Below, in pieces: positions 1 through 8,846 of a DNA stretch of 37,827 bases. Each line of letters starts with the position of its first letter. Within the stretch, counting starts at the first letter, position 1. Origin of the DNA: an uncultured Bacilli bacterium (GTDB taxonomy: Bacteria > Bacillota_I > Bacilli_A > RF39 > UBA660); assembly GCA_947624515.1 (NCBI GenBank), contig CANQKN010000005.1, positions 1-37,827 on the forward strand. Direction: 5' to 3'. Under the pieces are notes generated by a model. That model did not search any database and was not told the DNA's origin. It saw nothing but the letters and a program-made list of their open reading frames with translations. Made by a program: the position numbers and the translations under genes.

Positions 1-25
1 CTGTGATCATAAGTCTACTCCCATC

Positions 26-52
26 TAAGGGAAATATTTTTTATTTCCCTTA
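26..52. terminator. Perfect 11-bp inverted repeat, possible terminator
   Basis: Arms at 26-36 and 42-52 are exact reverse complements around a 5-nt T-rich loop. No clean T-run follows directly on either strand (a T-rich stretch on the plus strand begins about 15 nt later), so it may end a plus-strand gene lying left of the window. The flanking 1-25 shows no recognisable gene. Confidence 0.35.
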
Positions 53-96
53 CTAGTAATATCTGTTCTTTTTTCGAAATGACTAACTTTTTTTCA

Positions 97-129
97 TAAA
101 AAAAAGAAATCTAGCAATTAGATTTCTTA
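97..129 (-). terminator. Rho-independent terminator of the rhodanese gene
   Basis: A 9-bp stem (arms 104-112 and 120-128, loop of 7) overlaps the TAA stop of the rhodanese gene and is followed on the minus strand by a run of eight T residues. Confidence 0.8.
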
Positions 130-444
130 ATTATGCTTATGATATTCATCATACCCACCAATTAAATCCACTACATGATATCCTAATTGTGTTAAATGTA
201 GACAAAGTTTTCTACTTTTACTTCCACTATTACAGTAAAGATAGTAGGTTGAATTAAAATTTAGATAATTTTCTGGCATAAGTGCTAAATAATTATAGGG
301 AATATTAACAGAATTTTTAATACTACCTAAAATATATTCATATTTATCTCTAATATCTATTAAAATTCTTTGATTTGCTTCTGTAGTATTTGTGGTAGTT
401 AGGTTAATTTGATCTATCTCATTAATATCAATAGAATCATACAT
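127..444 (-). CDS. Single-domain rhodanese-like sulfurtransferase
   Basis: A protein of about 105 aa that is a single rhodanese domain. The N-terminal part carries the typical ILIDIRDKYEY segment (CH2A-like) and the active-site loop reads CNSGSKSR, with the Cys near residue 71 expected to carry the persulfide. It ends in the usual GG-Y-E tail. Such small cytoplasmic rhodaneses (GlpE/PspE/YqhL type) transfer sulfane sulfur; the acceptor here is unknown. I prefer the ATG at 444: GGAG sits 6 nt upstream, whereas the GTG at 453 overlaps that site. A TATAAT box at 462-467 could drive it from just after the terminator of the secretion locus. Its 3' end has its own terminator, so it is probably an independent gene rather than part of the secretion system. 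Confidence 0.85.
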   Translation of the reverse strand: MYDSIDINEIDQINLTTTNTTEANQRILIDIRDKYEYILGSIKNSVNIPYNYLALMPENYLNFNSTYYLYCNSGSKSRKLCLHLTQLGYHVVDLIGGYDEYHKHN

Positions 445-472
445 ATAATCCACTCCACTATATTATATGTAA

Positions 473-508
473 GCAAAAAAAATAAATGCGCATTTCTACG
501 CATTTATT
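473..508 (-). terminator. Terminator at the end of the T4SS unit
   Basis: A 10-bp perfect stem (481-490 with 499-508, loop of 8) lies 10 bp after the VirD4 stop codon and is followed on the minus strand by a T-run (complement of 475-482). It closes the long secretion operon. Confidence 0.85.
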
Positions 509-517
509 GAAGATATT

Positions 518-2746
518 TTAATCATCAAAAAAGTCATCGAAAAATTGATCATCACTAATACTTTCTTGTTTAGGAGGTATTTTTTCCTCATGAATAACTG
601 CTTTTTCTTCATGAGAAAGATTTTTCTTTTCTTCTTCTACAGTAGCATCAATAGGTGTTTCATGAGATTTCAATAAATCATCTGTTGTAAAGTTCTTCTG
701 ATTTTCTGTACTAACTGGACTAGTTTGATTTTTTTCTTCTCTAGCTGTTTCTTCAACCTGTTTCTTTTCTTCAGCTTCAATCTCTGCAATTTTTGCATCG
801 ATTTTCTTAATGATATCATCAACATTTAATCCACCATTCATATTCATTGAATCACGATTAGAAGAAGAACCAGCATTCATCATTTCGCCACCAACAGGAT
901 TTCTACTAGGCATATTTCCCATCATTGGATTAGGCATTCCACCAAACATACCACCAGGCATACCCATACCAGGCATCATATTAGGCATACCTCCATTAGC
1001 ACTACTAGTAGGATCATTCATCATTTGCATTAGTTTTTCTTTTTTCTTTTCTTTCACAAATTCTCTTAAATCAAAAGTATGAACCTCTTCCTTCTCACGA
1101 TGTGGATATTCCGCCTTTGCATATTTCTTACCAAATTCCATCTGATAATAAGGTACAAACTTAGTCTTAAATGGATTTTTTCTCATACGCATAATAATAA
1201 CTTCAAATTGTTTCATACGCTGCAAATCACTAATTGTAACCAAAGGAGTAGAAGCTGTTTTATCATCTTTTTTAGATTTAACTTCTCCACACATTTTTGA
1301 AATTTCTTCTAGAGCTTTTAATTCTGTAGTAATTAAATAAATTGTATTTCCACAGTTACCTTTAATAGTTTCTGCATTTTCTTTTCCATAAACTTGATCC
1401 AATTGAGCAAAGTTTTGAATAATCATAGTAAAACGAATTAAACGACTACGAGCAGCAGTAATCATTGTTGTGATATCTTTTAAAGGTGGCATATTAGCAA
1501 ACTCATCTAGTAAGAAATTAGTTCTAACAGGAAGTTTGCCACCATGCTTTTGAGCTGTTGAAATTAAAGTTTCATAACATTGTTTTAATAAAATTGTAAC
1601 AAGGGGATGTAGAGTTTTCTTTTCATCTTGAATAACGATATATAAAGCTGTAGGTTTTTCACCAATAGTTTCTAAATCAAAATCACTATGACTTAGCATT
1701 TCAGAAAGATTTTCACGAGATGCAAATAATTTAATTTTTTGTTTAAATACAGAAATAATACTACCTTTGGTTTCACTTGGAGCCATGATCGTACCACTAG
1801 CATTAGTATAAGCAGCTCCTCCAGGATCTTTCATATTAAAATATTCTTTGATATAAGTAGATCCTCCAAATTTTTCTTCCCCAACAGTAGTCATTAAACT
1901 AATACTATTAATATTAATCTTATCTTCTGTTGTATCTTCAAACATACCTAAAGCAAGACCAGCAAAATAATCAGCAGATGTTTTTTCCCAGAAAGGATCA
2001 GCATTTCCTGATTTTTCTTCATAAAGAATATTGGCAGCCAAATCATCTAATAATTCGATTGCTTTATCCTGTTTTCCTTCTTTATACATACGATAAGGTA
2101 AAGCAAGCGGATTCCAAGCACTACCTTCTTGTGGATCACGGAAATTTAAAACTAAAACATCATAACCTCTAGCACGAAGCATATTAGAAGTCTGTTCATA
2201 AATTTCACCCTTAGGGTCTGTAATAATCATAGATTCTTTATTTTTAGCTAACATTTCAACAGTGGGAAAAATAACAGTTTGTGTTTTACCACTACCAGTT
2301 GCTCCTATTACTAAAGAGTGATATTCACCATTATCTACCCATACTTCATCTTTTTTAATAATTAATGGTACCCCTGCAACATTAGAATTTTCTTGTCCAG
2401 GTTTTACCATTTCTACCCCTTTATCTTCTTTAATTTCTTTTTCCTTTGCCCAATGGCTATAACCTTTTGAAGATTTCTCTGTTGAAAAACCAAAGCCACT
2501 TTCTCTTTCAAAAAAGTAACTAGAAACAGATGCAAATATAGCACCTAAAAATATAAAATAAAAAACTAAAGTAGGTAAAATTTTACCCGGAGCTAAAGCA
2601 GGAAGAGGATTTAATCCATAAAAATGCCCATTTACAGCAAGTTCTGGAAAATTAAGTACTCCTAAACAAACAATATAAAATAAAAATATCGCAAACAATA
2701 TAAATATTAATACATCTTGTGCATCTGCTTTAAATTTTAATTTCAT
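518..2746 (-). CDS. VirD4/TraG-family type IV coupling ATPase
   Basis: This is the coupling protein of a type IV secretion system, the hexameric ATPase that brings substrate to the membrane channel. Two membrane segments occupy about residues 10-31 and 57-76. The Walker A motif GATGSGKT is near residue 150 and the Walker B motif NFLLDEFANM near 412, followed by the family's TAARSR segment and IQNFAQLDQVYG. After the ATPase core comes an unusual Met/Gly/Pro-rich stretch of roughly 50 residues (about 595-645) with repeated MPGM/GGMP-like units, then a Lys/Glu-rich probably coiled region and an acidic Asp/Phe end. The first in-frame ATG (2761) overlaps the upstream stop as TAATG but lacks a ribosome site; the ATG at 2746 follows GGGAGTGAGGAAG and is preferred. 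It is the last gene of the operon, before a strong terminator. In conjugation its partner would be a relaxase, but none is seen here. Confidence 0.92.
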   Translation of the reverse strand: MKLKFKADAQDVLIFILFAIFLFYIVCLGVLNFPELAVNGHFYGLNPLPALAPGKILPTLVFYFIFLGAIFASVSSYFFERESGFGFSTEKSSKGYSHWAKEKEIKEDKGVEMVKPGQENSNVAGVPLIIKKDEVWVDNGEYHSLVIGATGSGKTQTVIFPTVEMLAKNKESMIITDPKGEIYEQTSNMLRARGYDVLVLNFRDPQEGSAWNPLALPYRMYKEGKQDKAIELLDDLAANILYEEKSGNADPFWEKTSADYFAGLALGMFEDTTEDKININSISLMTTVGEEKFGGSTYIKEYFNMKDPGGAAYTNASGTIMAPSETKGSIISVFKQKIKLFASRENLSEMLSHSDFDLETIGEKPTALYIVIQDEKKTLHPLVTILLKQCYETLISTAQKHGGKLPVRTNFLLDEFANMPPLKDITTMITAARSRLIRFTMIIQNFAQLDQVYGKENAETIKGNCGNTIYLITTELKALEEISKMCGEVKSKKDDKTASTPLVTISDLQRMKQFEVIIMRMRKNPFKTKFVPYYQMEFGKKYAKAEYPHREKEEVHTFDLREFVKEKKKEKLMQMMNDPTSSANGGMPNMMPGMGMPGGMFGGMPNPMMGNMPSRNPVGGEMMNAGSSSNRDSMNMNGGLNVDDIIKKIDAKIAEIEAEEKKQVEETAREEKNQTSPVSTENQKNFTTDDLLKSHETPIDATVEEEKKNLSHEEKAVIHEEKIPPKQESISDDQFFDDFFDD

Positions 2747-2760
2747 CTTCCTCACTCCCA

Positions 2761-3495
2761 TTAAATTTCATTAATCTTTTTTCTTTTATTTTTAGCATAT
2801 AAATATACAATGCCACTAACACATAGTATTATACCAATAATTAAGCCAATGTACATTATTTTTTTTAAAAATTCATTTTCATAATTAAAAATATAATCAT
2901 CTTTTTTTATAGTAAGTAGAATTGCAGCATCATCCTGCTCTTCTCTACGAATATTCCATGTATAATGATATCCATCTACGAAATCTGCATTACTACTGAC
3001 TACTTTATGATTTGTTTTTAATCTTACTGTAATTTGATCCAACATTGGATAAGCATCAAAACATAAATTTTTTAAAGAAGTAGACAAAATAATATTATCA
3101 TCTTGTTGAATAACATTAAAATATTGATAGCATTTTCTAACAATAGAAGAATTAGAAAAATTAGAAAAATTAAATTTTTGATAATCCAAACGCTGACCTA
3201 AAGAAGTAGCATTAGAAATTAAAGTATTTTGATAATAATCTACTCCCTCTAATTTAATAGTATCATTTTCATCTAATACTGTATTATAAAAAATAGGATA
3301 AGGATATTCATAAGAAGCAAGTACTAAATCACGATAGCTAAGTCCATATTGTACAGTATCATCCCAAGTCGCGATATCGTTACTAACATATTCCATTTGT
3401 TCTTTAATCTGATCATTGTAGATTTCTATTTCATAATCAGCAGTACATCCAGTTAAGAAAAATAGAACCATAAATAATAAAATAATTTTTTTCAT
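2761..3495 (-). CDS. Lipoprotein with C-terminal membrane anchor, T4SS-linked
   Basis: A protein of 244 aa that I do not recognise. It begins with a lipoprotein signal peptide ending in a lipobox FLTGC (Cys near residue 17). The body is exported, Tyr/Asn-rich, and holds two further Cys residues (RKCYQ and NLCFD). A strong transmembrane helix near residues 209-231 is followed by a basic tail, giving a protein tethered at both ends. The start at 3495 is well supported by AGGAGGG 5 nt upstream; longer in-frame readings lack a site. It lies between the SpoIID-NlpC/P60 gene (stop 11 bp upstream) and virD4, so it is probably a structural part of the channel on the outer face of the membrane, perhaps standing in for a missing VirB8-like or VirB7-like component. 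That role is inference from position only. No LPXTG-like motif precedes the helix. Confidence 0.8.
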   Translation of the reverse strand: MKKIILLFMVLFFLTGCTADYEIEIYNDQIKEQMEYVSNDIATWDDTVQYGLSYRDLVLASYEYPYPIFYNTVLDENDTIKLEGVDYYQNTLISNATSLGQRLDYQKFNFSNFSNSSIVRKCYQYFNVIQQDDNIILSTSLKNLCFDAYPMLDQITVRLKTNHKVVSSNADFVDGYHYTWNIRREEQDDAAILLTIKKDDYIFNYENEFLKKIMYIGLIIGIILCVSGIVYLYAKNKRKKINEI

Positions 3496-3505
3496 TCTAT
3501 CCCTC

Positions 3506-6154
3506 CTAACTTGGATAATCACTAACAACCGATGCATTTGCATAATAATTAGTCATATCTACTAAAGAATATGGTCCAGTACTAGTAAAAGAAACATTTG
3601 TAATTCTAATACCATTATTTCTGCTACTTGCCTCTGCTACAACATATCCATCACTAGTAACAGCAACTATCATTTTAATATGACCTGTAGTTCCATTAGC
3701 ACTTTGTGGTGCATTAAAGATTAAATCACCTGGTTGTGCTGCATCATCATATTTACCTTTACTCCATGATCTACTATTACTAGCTTTTCCCCAACCTTGT
3801 GCACTTCTAGTATCATAGGTAAATCCTCCATTATGAATAGCCCAAGAAATAAAACCACTACAATCGAGACCATTCATTGGGTAATCACTTCTACCGGTAT
3901 TTGTACCCCAAGTACTATCTATACCATAACCGTTATATTTACCACTTGGATACAATTCATAAGGTAATTTATAGCCAGTTTCTTGATAAAAACCAGAAAC
4001 TAAAGATACTGCAGCAGCAACAACACCCTCACGAGTACCTACACCTGCTTTTCGAACCTGTGAAAAAATATATTGATTCATATCTGAAACCGAAGAACTA
4101 ACATTACTTAAATAAGTTTCAACAGCACCTTGAATAATAGAAGCACCATCAGTAGTAGTTGCTGATTGAACTAAACTAATAGTCACTCCATCAGAATAAA
4201 AGTAAGATAAAATTTCTTGATAAGTCTTTCCCTCTTTTGCCATTTGATAAGATACTAACTGACTCATACCATGAGCATGACCCTGTCCAGAAAGAATTCT
4301 ACCATACTGCTTTGAATCACTTAAAGTAATAGTATGTTTCTCACCATTAGGAAGTTTTGTATAAGTAACACTATAGGTACCATCACTATTTCTTTTAGCA
4401 TCAGGACAATCTTTATCTTCATAACAGAAAGAGTCATATTGGCTAGCAAATATATTTCCATCTTTATCAATTAAAATTTCTCCACTAGTTTCATTTACAG
4501 CTTGTCTAGCATAATCATTAATGTTTTTTGTAAATGTTTGAGCATTTGTACTGTTTTGAATAGGATTTTTACAGTAATCAGTATTTTTTAATGCATAGGT
4601 TCTAGCAGCAACGGCTTGTGCTTTTAAAGCTTCCATTCCTTCAGAAGTATAAGCTTCATTAGATACAACACCAGCAACATATTCTTCAAAATCTAATGTA
4701 CCAACATTTTCTACAACAATTCCATTAGGACATAAACTAGAAGGACCAATATAACTAGCACCACAAGTTTGTGAAGGACCTAAATCTTCATATAAAAGAT
4801 AAATTTCATCTGCCATCTTTTTAACCTTATCTATATAAGTAGGGTCATCTTTATCAGGCAAATATTCTTCATAATAATCGGGAATAAAAGAATTTACTAA
4901 ATTCCAGTAATAAACAGATTCCGTTCTAGTAGCAGAATCCCCTATACTAATTTTCGGAACATCTTCAGGTAATAGATTTTCTGCATAACTGTCACTACAA
5001 GTACCATCGCTAGCAAAAGAAGGATAATATAAATAATAAGCATAGTTTCTTTCATCATTTTCCTTTCTCGTAAAAAAGGCTCTAGTAGCAAATAATTCTA
5101 AACCATCAATATCATGGCTAGCAATTAATTCATAAGTAGAACTATCTATATTAGAACCTTCACTCATCCAAGAAAAAAGTTGTCTTTTAAAAGCACTTTG
5201 ATTATTTGCCGTGACAAGTTCTGATGCAGTTTCATTACGACAGTAGCTACCAGTTTCTGATTTCAAATTTTGATCTAAACTATACTTTTGATTCATAATC
5301 TGCATATTAGCAAGTAATTTAACTTGTTTTTCCATTTTTTTATAAGGAACTTCTGAAGTAGAACCATCGTCATTGGTAACAGTTTCTGGATCAAGAGATT
5401 CATTTCCTTCTTCTACAAAATCATCTGGACTAGTATTAATTGTCAAAGTAGCAGTGATTAGATTAACATCAATACAAATACTATATTTACGATTGATATC
5501 TGTTTGAACTTTACTTAATGTTTTATAATAATCATCCATTAACTCTTGTTGGTCTTTGGTAAAAAAGTCTATAATCCCATTAACAACACCAGAGAAAAAA
5601 TCAATAACAGTACCGCTAACAGCACCAATAATAAGGAAAATTAAAACAATGAAAAATAATAGAAAGAAAATAGAGCCACAAATAGCTATAAATAAAAATA
5701 TATGTTTATGAATAAAAGAAAAAAATTTACTGGAAAAACTTCCATCAGAAAATGTACTATCATTTACTGCATCATGATTTGAATCTACTGAAGAATTTCC
5801 AATAGAATTATTTTTTCCCTTTTTGGCATTTGAATTTGTTTTTTCTTGATGATTGGTATTAGAATTAGCTAAATTTCCATTAGAAACATTCACCGCTTTA
5901 TCAGCAACATCTAAAGCACCTACTTTGTCAGCTGTATTTGTTAGCTTTCCAACACCAGGAACAAAATTAGCTGCTTGGGATCCTTTGGTTAATAAAGTAT
6001 CCCCTACTTTTGTTTTACTAGCAACATCTACTAATTTTCCACCAGCAGGACCCAATGGGGAAGCAGTAGCAGCTGCTTTAGCCGCTGTAGTTAATGTCTT
6101 TTTTGTAGATTGTTCTTCTGATTTTTTTTGTAAATCATTATTTTCTTCACCCAT
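3506..6154 (-). CDS. SpoIID - NlpC/P60 peptidoglycan-remodelling fusion
   Basis: A membrane-anchored wall hydrolase of about 882 aa. Residues 1-140 are a low-complexity Ala/Lys/Asn-rich cytoplasmic part, and a strong membrane helix spans about 148-180. The outside holds a Cys-containing region, then a SpoIID/LytB domain (about 470-650). Its EEYVAGVVSNEA motif near 490 carries the expected catalytic Glu, followed by LKAQAVAARTYA and GHAHGMSQ. The C-terminal NlpC/P60 domain has the catalytic Cys in LDCSGF near 762, His in GHIK near 825 and a final AEAS block. SpoIID is a lytic transglycosylase in sporulation and NlpC/P60 cuts stem peptides, so together they could open a hole in the wall, the job of VirB1 or CwlT-like enzymes in conjugation. 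The ATG at 6154 has AGGTG 6 nt upstream; the in-frame GTG at 6163 overlaps that site. It sits between virB4 and the lipoprotein gene. Confidence 0.9.
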   Translation of the reverse strand: MGEENNDLQKKSEEQSTKKTLTTAAKAAATASPLGPAGGKLVDVASKTKVGDTLLTKGSQAANFVPGVGKLTNTADKVGALDVADKAVNVSNGNLANSNTNHQEKTNSNAKKGKNNSIGNSSVDSNHDAVNDSTFSDGSFSSKFFSFIHKHIFLFIAICGSIFFLLFFIVLIFLIIGAVSGTVIDFFSGVVNGIIDFFTKDQQELMDDYYKTLSKVQTDINRKYSICIDVNLITATLTINTSPDDFVEEGNESLDPETVTNDDGSTSEVPYKKMEKQVKLLANMQIMNQKYSLDQNLKSETGSYCRNETASELVTANNQSAFKRQLFSWMSEGSNIDSSTYELIASHDIDGLELFATRAFFTRKENDERNYAYYLYYPSFASDGTCSDSYAENLLPEDVPKISIGDSATRTESVYYWNLVNSFIPDYYEEYLPDKDDPTYIDKVKKMADEIYLLYEDLGPSQTCGASYIGPSSLCPNGIVVENVGTLDFEEYVAGVVSNEAYTSEGMEALKAQAVAARTYALKNTDYCKNPIQNSTNAQTFTKNINDYARQAVNETSGEILIDKDGNIFASQYDSFCYEDKDCPDAKRNSDGTYSVTYTKLPNGEKHTITLSDSKQYGRILSGQGHAHGMSQLVSYQMAKEGKTYQEILSYFYSDGVTISLVQSATTTDGASIIQGAVETYLSNVSSSVSDMNQYIFSQVRKAGVGTREGVVAAAVSLVSGFYQETGYKLPYELYPSGKYNGYGIDSTWGTNTGRSDYPMNGLDCSGFISWAIHNGGFTYDTRSAQGWGKASNSRSWSKGKYDDAAQPGDLIFNAPQSANGTTGHIKMIVAVTSDGYVVAEASSRNNGIRITNVSFTSTGPYSLVDMTNYYANASVVSDYPS

Positions 6155-6184
6155 ATATGTCACCTGCCTTTACTTCAACTTATT

Positions 6185-7972
6185 CTATAGACCTCCACCA
6201 GAACCAAAAGATTCTAATTCTTCTGGAGTTACTACTATATTAATTCTCATACGTCGATTTCCACAAACAAATAATGCTTCACCCTGTGAATAACGTTTAA
6301 TACTTTCTTTTTCATTTTCATTTAAATCGATTAAGGTACCTAAATCATCAACAGCTTGTTTTTTAAGTCCCATAATTAAATAATAAGACGCATTATCAAA
6401 AATAGCTTTACCATGAATAATAACCCCTGGCGCAGCAAAATCACTAGGTTGCTGTGTAATGATAATAGATCCTGTGTTATATTTACGAGCACGTCTTTGA
6501 ACTTGTGCTAAGAATTCAGCACCAAGTGCATTATTACCAGATAATAATACATGTGCTTCATCTACAATAAGACAAGTATTAATACTACTATCTAGACATA
6601 ATCCCCAAGCATATTTCAAGATATTAAAGAATAAAGCATTTCGAATATTATCTGCAGAATTCATTAATTCCTTAATATTAAATACAATAAAATCTGTATT
6701 AGGATTGACTGTAGTATGACCATCAAAATAATATTTTAACTCTTGTGTTAATGGTCTAATCTTTAACTCCAATTTTTCCATAATTGCTCTTTCTTGTGTT
6801 TGTTCTGTCATAGATAATAATCTACCTTTAATAGTTGCATAAACATCAGAAAAAGTTGGATAATCATTAGCAGTGTAATGATAAAAATCACTATTAAAAT
6901 CAATTCCAAATCTACGATAAGTATCTTGTACAATTTCACTAAACATCGTAAGAACATCTTCTTCGATTGATGGATCATAATACCTCATAAAACCTTTTAA
7001 GAATTGTAAAGTACGAGTTAGAACAGTATATCCTAAACCTTGTTTAATTTCTTCCTCATCAGCATCAATAACGATTTGTAATGGATTAACCATTCCATAT
7101 TCTCCACCTTTACCAAGGTCAATTGATTCTCCACCAAAGTTGGTTGCCATTTCATGAAATTCATCTTCGGGATCAATAGCTACAATTTGATATCCGTTAC
7201 GAATATGACTTCTAAGCATTAATTTTGCAGCGGTAGATTTACCACTACCTGATGTACCTAAAATAATTAAATTTGCATTATTACGGTTATTTTCTTTTTT
7301 AATTTGATATAAGAATTGATTAAAAAGAATAACTCCTCCAGAAAAATCTACTCCAAGTAAAGTAGAAAGCCCTGGATCTTTGATGCTATCAAAAATAAAT
7401 GGATACATAGCAGCAATTGTTGGTGAAGGAATAGGTATACCAATTCTGTTTTCTATATCTTGTTTTGGAAAAATAGGAACGATAGACTTTAATATCTTTT
7501 CCTGTTCAAATCGAAGAGAAATTCCTCTCATTTCCATAGCATCTAAATAGTTTTTAACATTTACTTTCTTTAATTCTAATTCTTCTTTCGTATTAGCAGT
7601 AATCATAATATGCATCTGATAATCAAAAATTTTAGATTGACTACTAGCTAACATCGTAATAAATTGTTCCAAAGATTCATAATCTAGACGAATACGTTCA
7701 CGAACTGTATTATCCTTCTCATCTTGATATCTAGTTCTTAAATCAGCAATCTGCTTATTAATCATTTTAGACATAGTTGAAAAAGGAACAGGAATATGTT
7801 TTGCTACTACTTTAATTCCAGACATACTAGTTAAAGAAGCTAAATAACCAGGATAAATATATTTAGGATAAGATACTACTGTAATGATCGTTGCATACTT
7901 ATCACTAACTACAAAATCACTTGGATTAAATTGTAACCCCTTAGGAGCCACTTCAGATTTAAATAAACTCAT
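6185..7972 (-). CDS. VirB4-family ATPase, C-terminal ATPase half
   Basis: This is the ATPase portion of VirB4/TraC/ConE, the motor that powers assembly of type IV secretion channels. Walker A is GTSGSGKST near residue 240 and Walker B CLIVDEAHVLL near 470, followed by the typical RRARKYNTG and IITQQPSDF segments and a C-terminal ALFVCGNRRMRI strand. The first 200 residues match the middle part of VirB4 rather than its N-terminus, which is encoded by the gene immediately upstream with a 4-nt ATGA overlap (7969-7972), so the two must be translationally coupled. The protein ends in Gly-Ser-Gly-Gly-Gly-Leu. The family is normally a single polypeptide of 600-850 aa, so the split is notable. Confidence 0.9.
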   Translation of the reverse strand: MSLFKSEVAPKGLQFNPSDFVVSDKYATIITVVSYPKYIYPGYLASLTSMSGIKVVAKHIPVPFSTMSKMINKQIADLRTRYQDEKDNTVRERIRLDYESLEQFITMLASSQSKIFDYQMHIMITANTKEELELKKVNVKNYLDAMEMRGISLRFEQEKILKSIVPIFPKQDIENRIGIPIPSPTIAAMYPFIFDSIKDPGLSTLLGVDFSGGVILFNQFLYQIKKENNRNNANLIILGTSGSGKSTAAKLMLRSHIRNGYQIVAIDPEDEFHEMATNFGGESIDLGKGGEYGMVNPLQIVIDADEEEIKQGLGYTVLTRTLQFLKGFMRYYDPSIEEDVLTMFSEIVQDTYRRFGIDFNSDFYHYTANDYPTFSDVYATIKGRLLSMTEQTQERAIMEKLELKIRPLTQELKYYFDGHTTVNPNTDFIVFNIKELMNSADNIRNALFFNILKYAWGLCLDSSINTCLIVDEAHVLLSGNNALGAEFLAQVQRRARKYNTGSIIITQQPSDFAAPGVIIHGKAIFDNASYYLIMGLKKQAVDDLGTLIDLNENEKESIKRYSQGEALFVCGNRRMRINIVVTPEELESFGSGGGL

Positions 7973-8517
7973 AACATCACCGTCCCAAATGTAGTTGCAG
8001 CTCCACCATTTAAGAAATTATCTAAAATGATTCTTAAGTCCTCATTACTCGTCTGACTAGCAACTAAGCCTGCTGTAGAAAGTCCACTAATAAGAGAACG
8101 AATTTTCTTCTGTAGAAGTTCTACATTTTTTTCTTTAAATAAAATAAAGTATTCTGTATCTACAACATTATTATTCATAAAGTAATTACCTTTTTGAAGA
8201 TCCTGACTAAGTAATTTACGAATTTGTGGATTTAATTGATTTTGGTATTGAAGTTGAAGTTGAGATAAATATACAGAAATATCTACCGGTCTATCAGCAA
8301 CAACTAACCAAAATTCATAATCGATAGTATTATAAAAATTTCTAAGAGCAAGTAAAACATTATTCTGACTATCCTCATCTAAAATAAAGATATTTCTAGG
8401 ATTAATTTTAACACCCGAAACTTTATCTTGATTAGGAAGAATAATCATACCGTTCGTAATAGATTGGATATTAATCCAATCTTCTGTCCATTTACTTTGA
8501 CTTTGATTCTGATTCAT
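7969..8517 (-). CDS. N-terminal half of a split VirB4
   Basis: A soluble protein of 182 aa with no signal or membrane helix. Its sequence (DWINIQSITNGMI, INPRNIFILDED, FWLVVADRPVDI, and a region FKEKNVELLQKKIRSL near the end) looks like the N-terminal domain of VirB4/TraC proteins of Gram-positive elements, the part that contacts the membrane complex. It lies exactly where that domain should be: its TGA overlaps the ATG of the ATPase half as ATGA, and its own start overlaps the end of the PrgI gene by 26 nt. The reading frames differ, so the two halves are separate polypeptides unless frameshifting or a sequencing error joins them. Assignment rests on gene order and general resemblance; a sensitive profile search would be decisive. 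Confidence 0.75.
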   Translation of the reverse strand: MNQNQSQSKWTEDWINIQSITNGMIILPNQDKVSGVKINPRNIFILDEDSQNNVLLALRNFYNTIDYEFWLVVADRPVDISVYLSQLQLQYQNQLNPQIRKLLSQDLQKGNYFMNNNVVDTEYFILFKEKNVELLQKKIRSLISGLSTAGLVASQTSNEDLRIILDNFLNGGAATTFGTVML

Positions 8518-8815
8518 CTAGATAACACCAACCTTTCCATACATAACGATTCCTTTTTGTAAAATATTGATAAATCTCTATAAGTAGTTGCCTAACATTA
8601 TGGTAATAAGCAACTGGAGCTACCAATAATGAACATACAATTCCCGGAGAAATTGCCAAAATAGCTACCCAAGTAATCTCCATTGGTAATATTGTAACTA
8701 ATAGAAAAGTAACACCTAATCCAACTAAGAAAATAATTAAATCAATTGGATAAAATAATCCAAAAATAAGTTGACCTCTTTTCGTATTAGCAGGGATTAA
8801 ATAATTATTATTCAC
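8492..8815 (-). CDS. PrgI/VirB3-like inner-membrane T4SS protein
   Basis: A protein of 107 aa with the typical PrgI layout: an N-terminal IPANTKRGQLIFGLF segment, two adjacent membrane helices (about residues 20-43 and 47-70), then a conserved basic amphipathic tail with YQYFTKRNRYVW. PrgI/VirB3 proteins anchor VirB4 at the membrane and are nearly always encoded directly before it, as here. The start is GTG at 8815, with AAAGGAAAG somewhat distant upstream. The gene overlaps the following VirB4 N-terminal gene by 26 nt, suggesting coupled translation. Confidence 0.88.
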   Translation of the reverse strand: MNNNYLIPANTKRGQLIFGLFYPIDLIIFLVGLGVTFLLVTILPMEITWVAILAISPGIVCSLLVAPVAYYHNVRQLLIEIYQYFTKRNRYVWKGWCYLDESESKSK

Positions 8816-8846
8816 TTATATCACACTTTCCTTTCTAAATCTTTTA

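Noticed and set aside
2761-3495. Sortase substrate
   Set aside because: The C-terminal helix and basic tail resemble a sorting signal, but no LPXTG- or NPQTN-like motif precedes the helix.
5853-6293. 146-aa open frame on the plus strand opposite the SpoIID fusion
   Set aside because: It mirrors the Ala-rich 5' end of a well-supported minus-strand gene, has no good ribosome site and no recognisable fold.
518-8815. Recoding of TGA as tryptophan, as in Mollicutes
   Set aside because: TGA is used as a stop at gene ends, including overlapping ATGA junctions, and Trp residues are written TGG.
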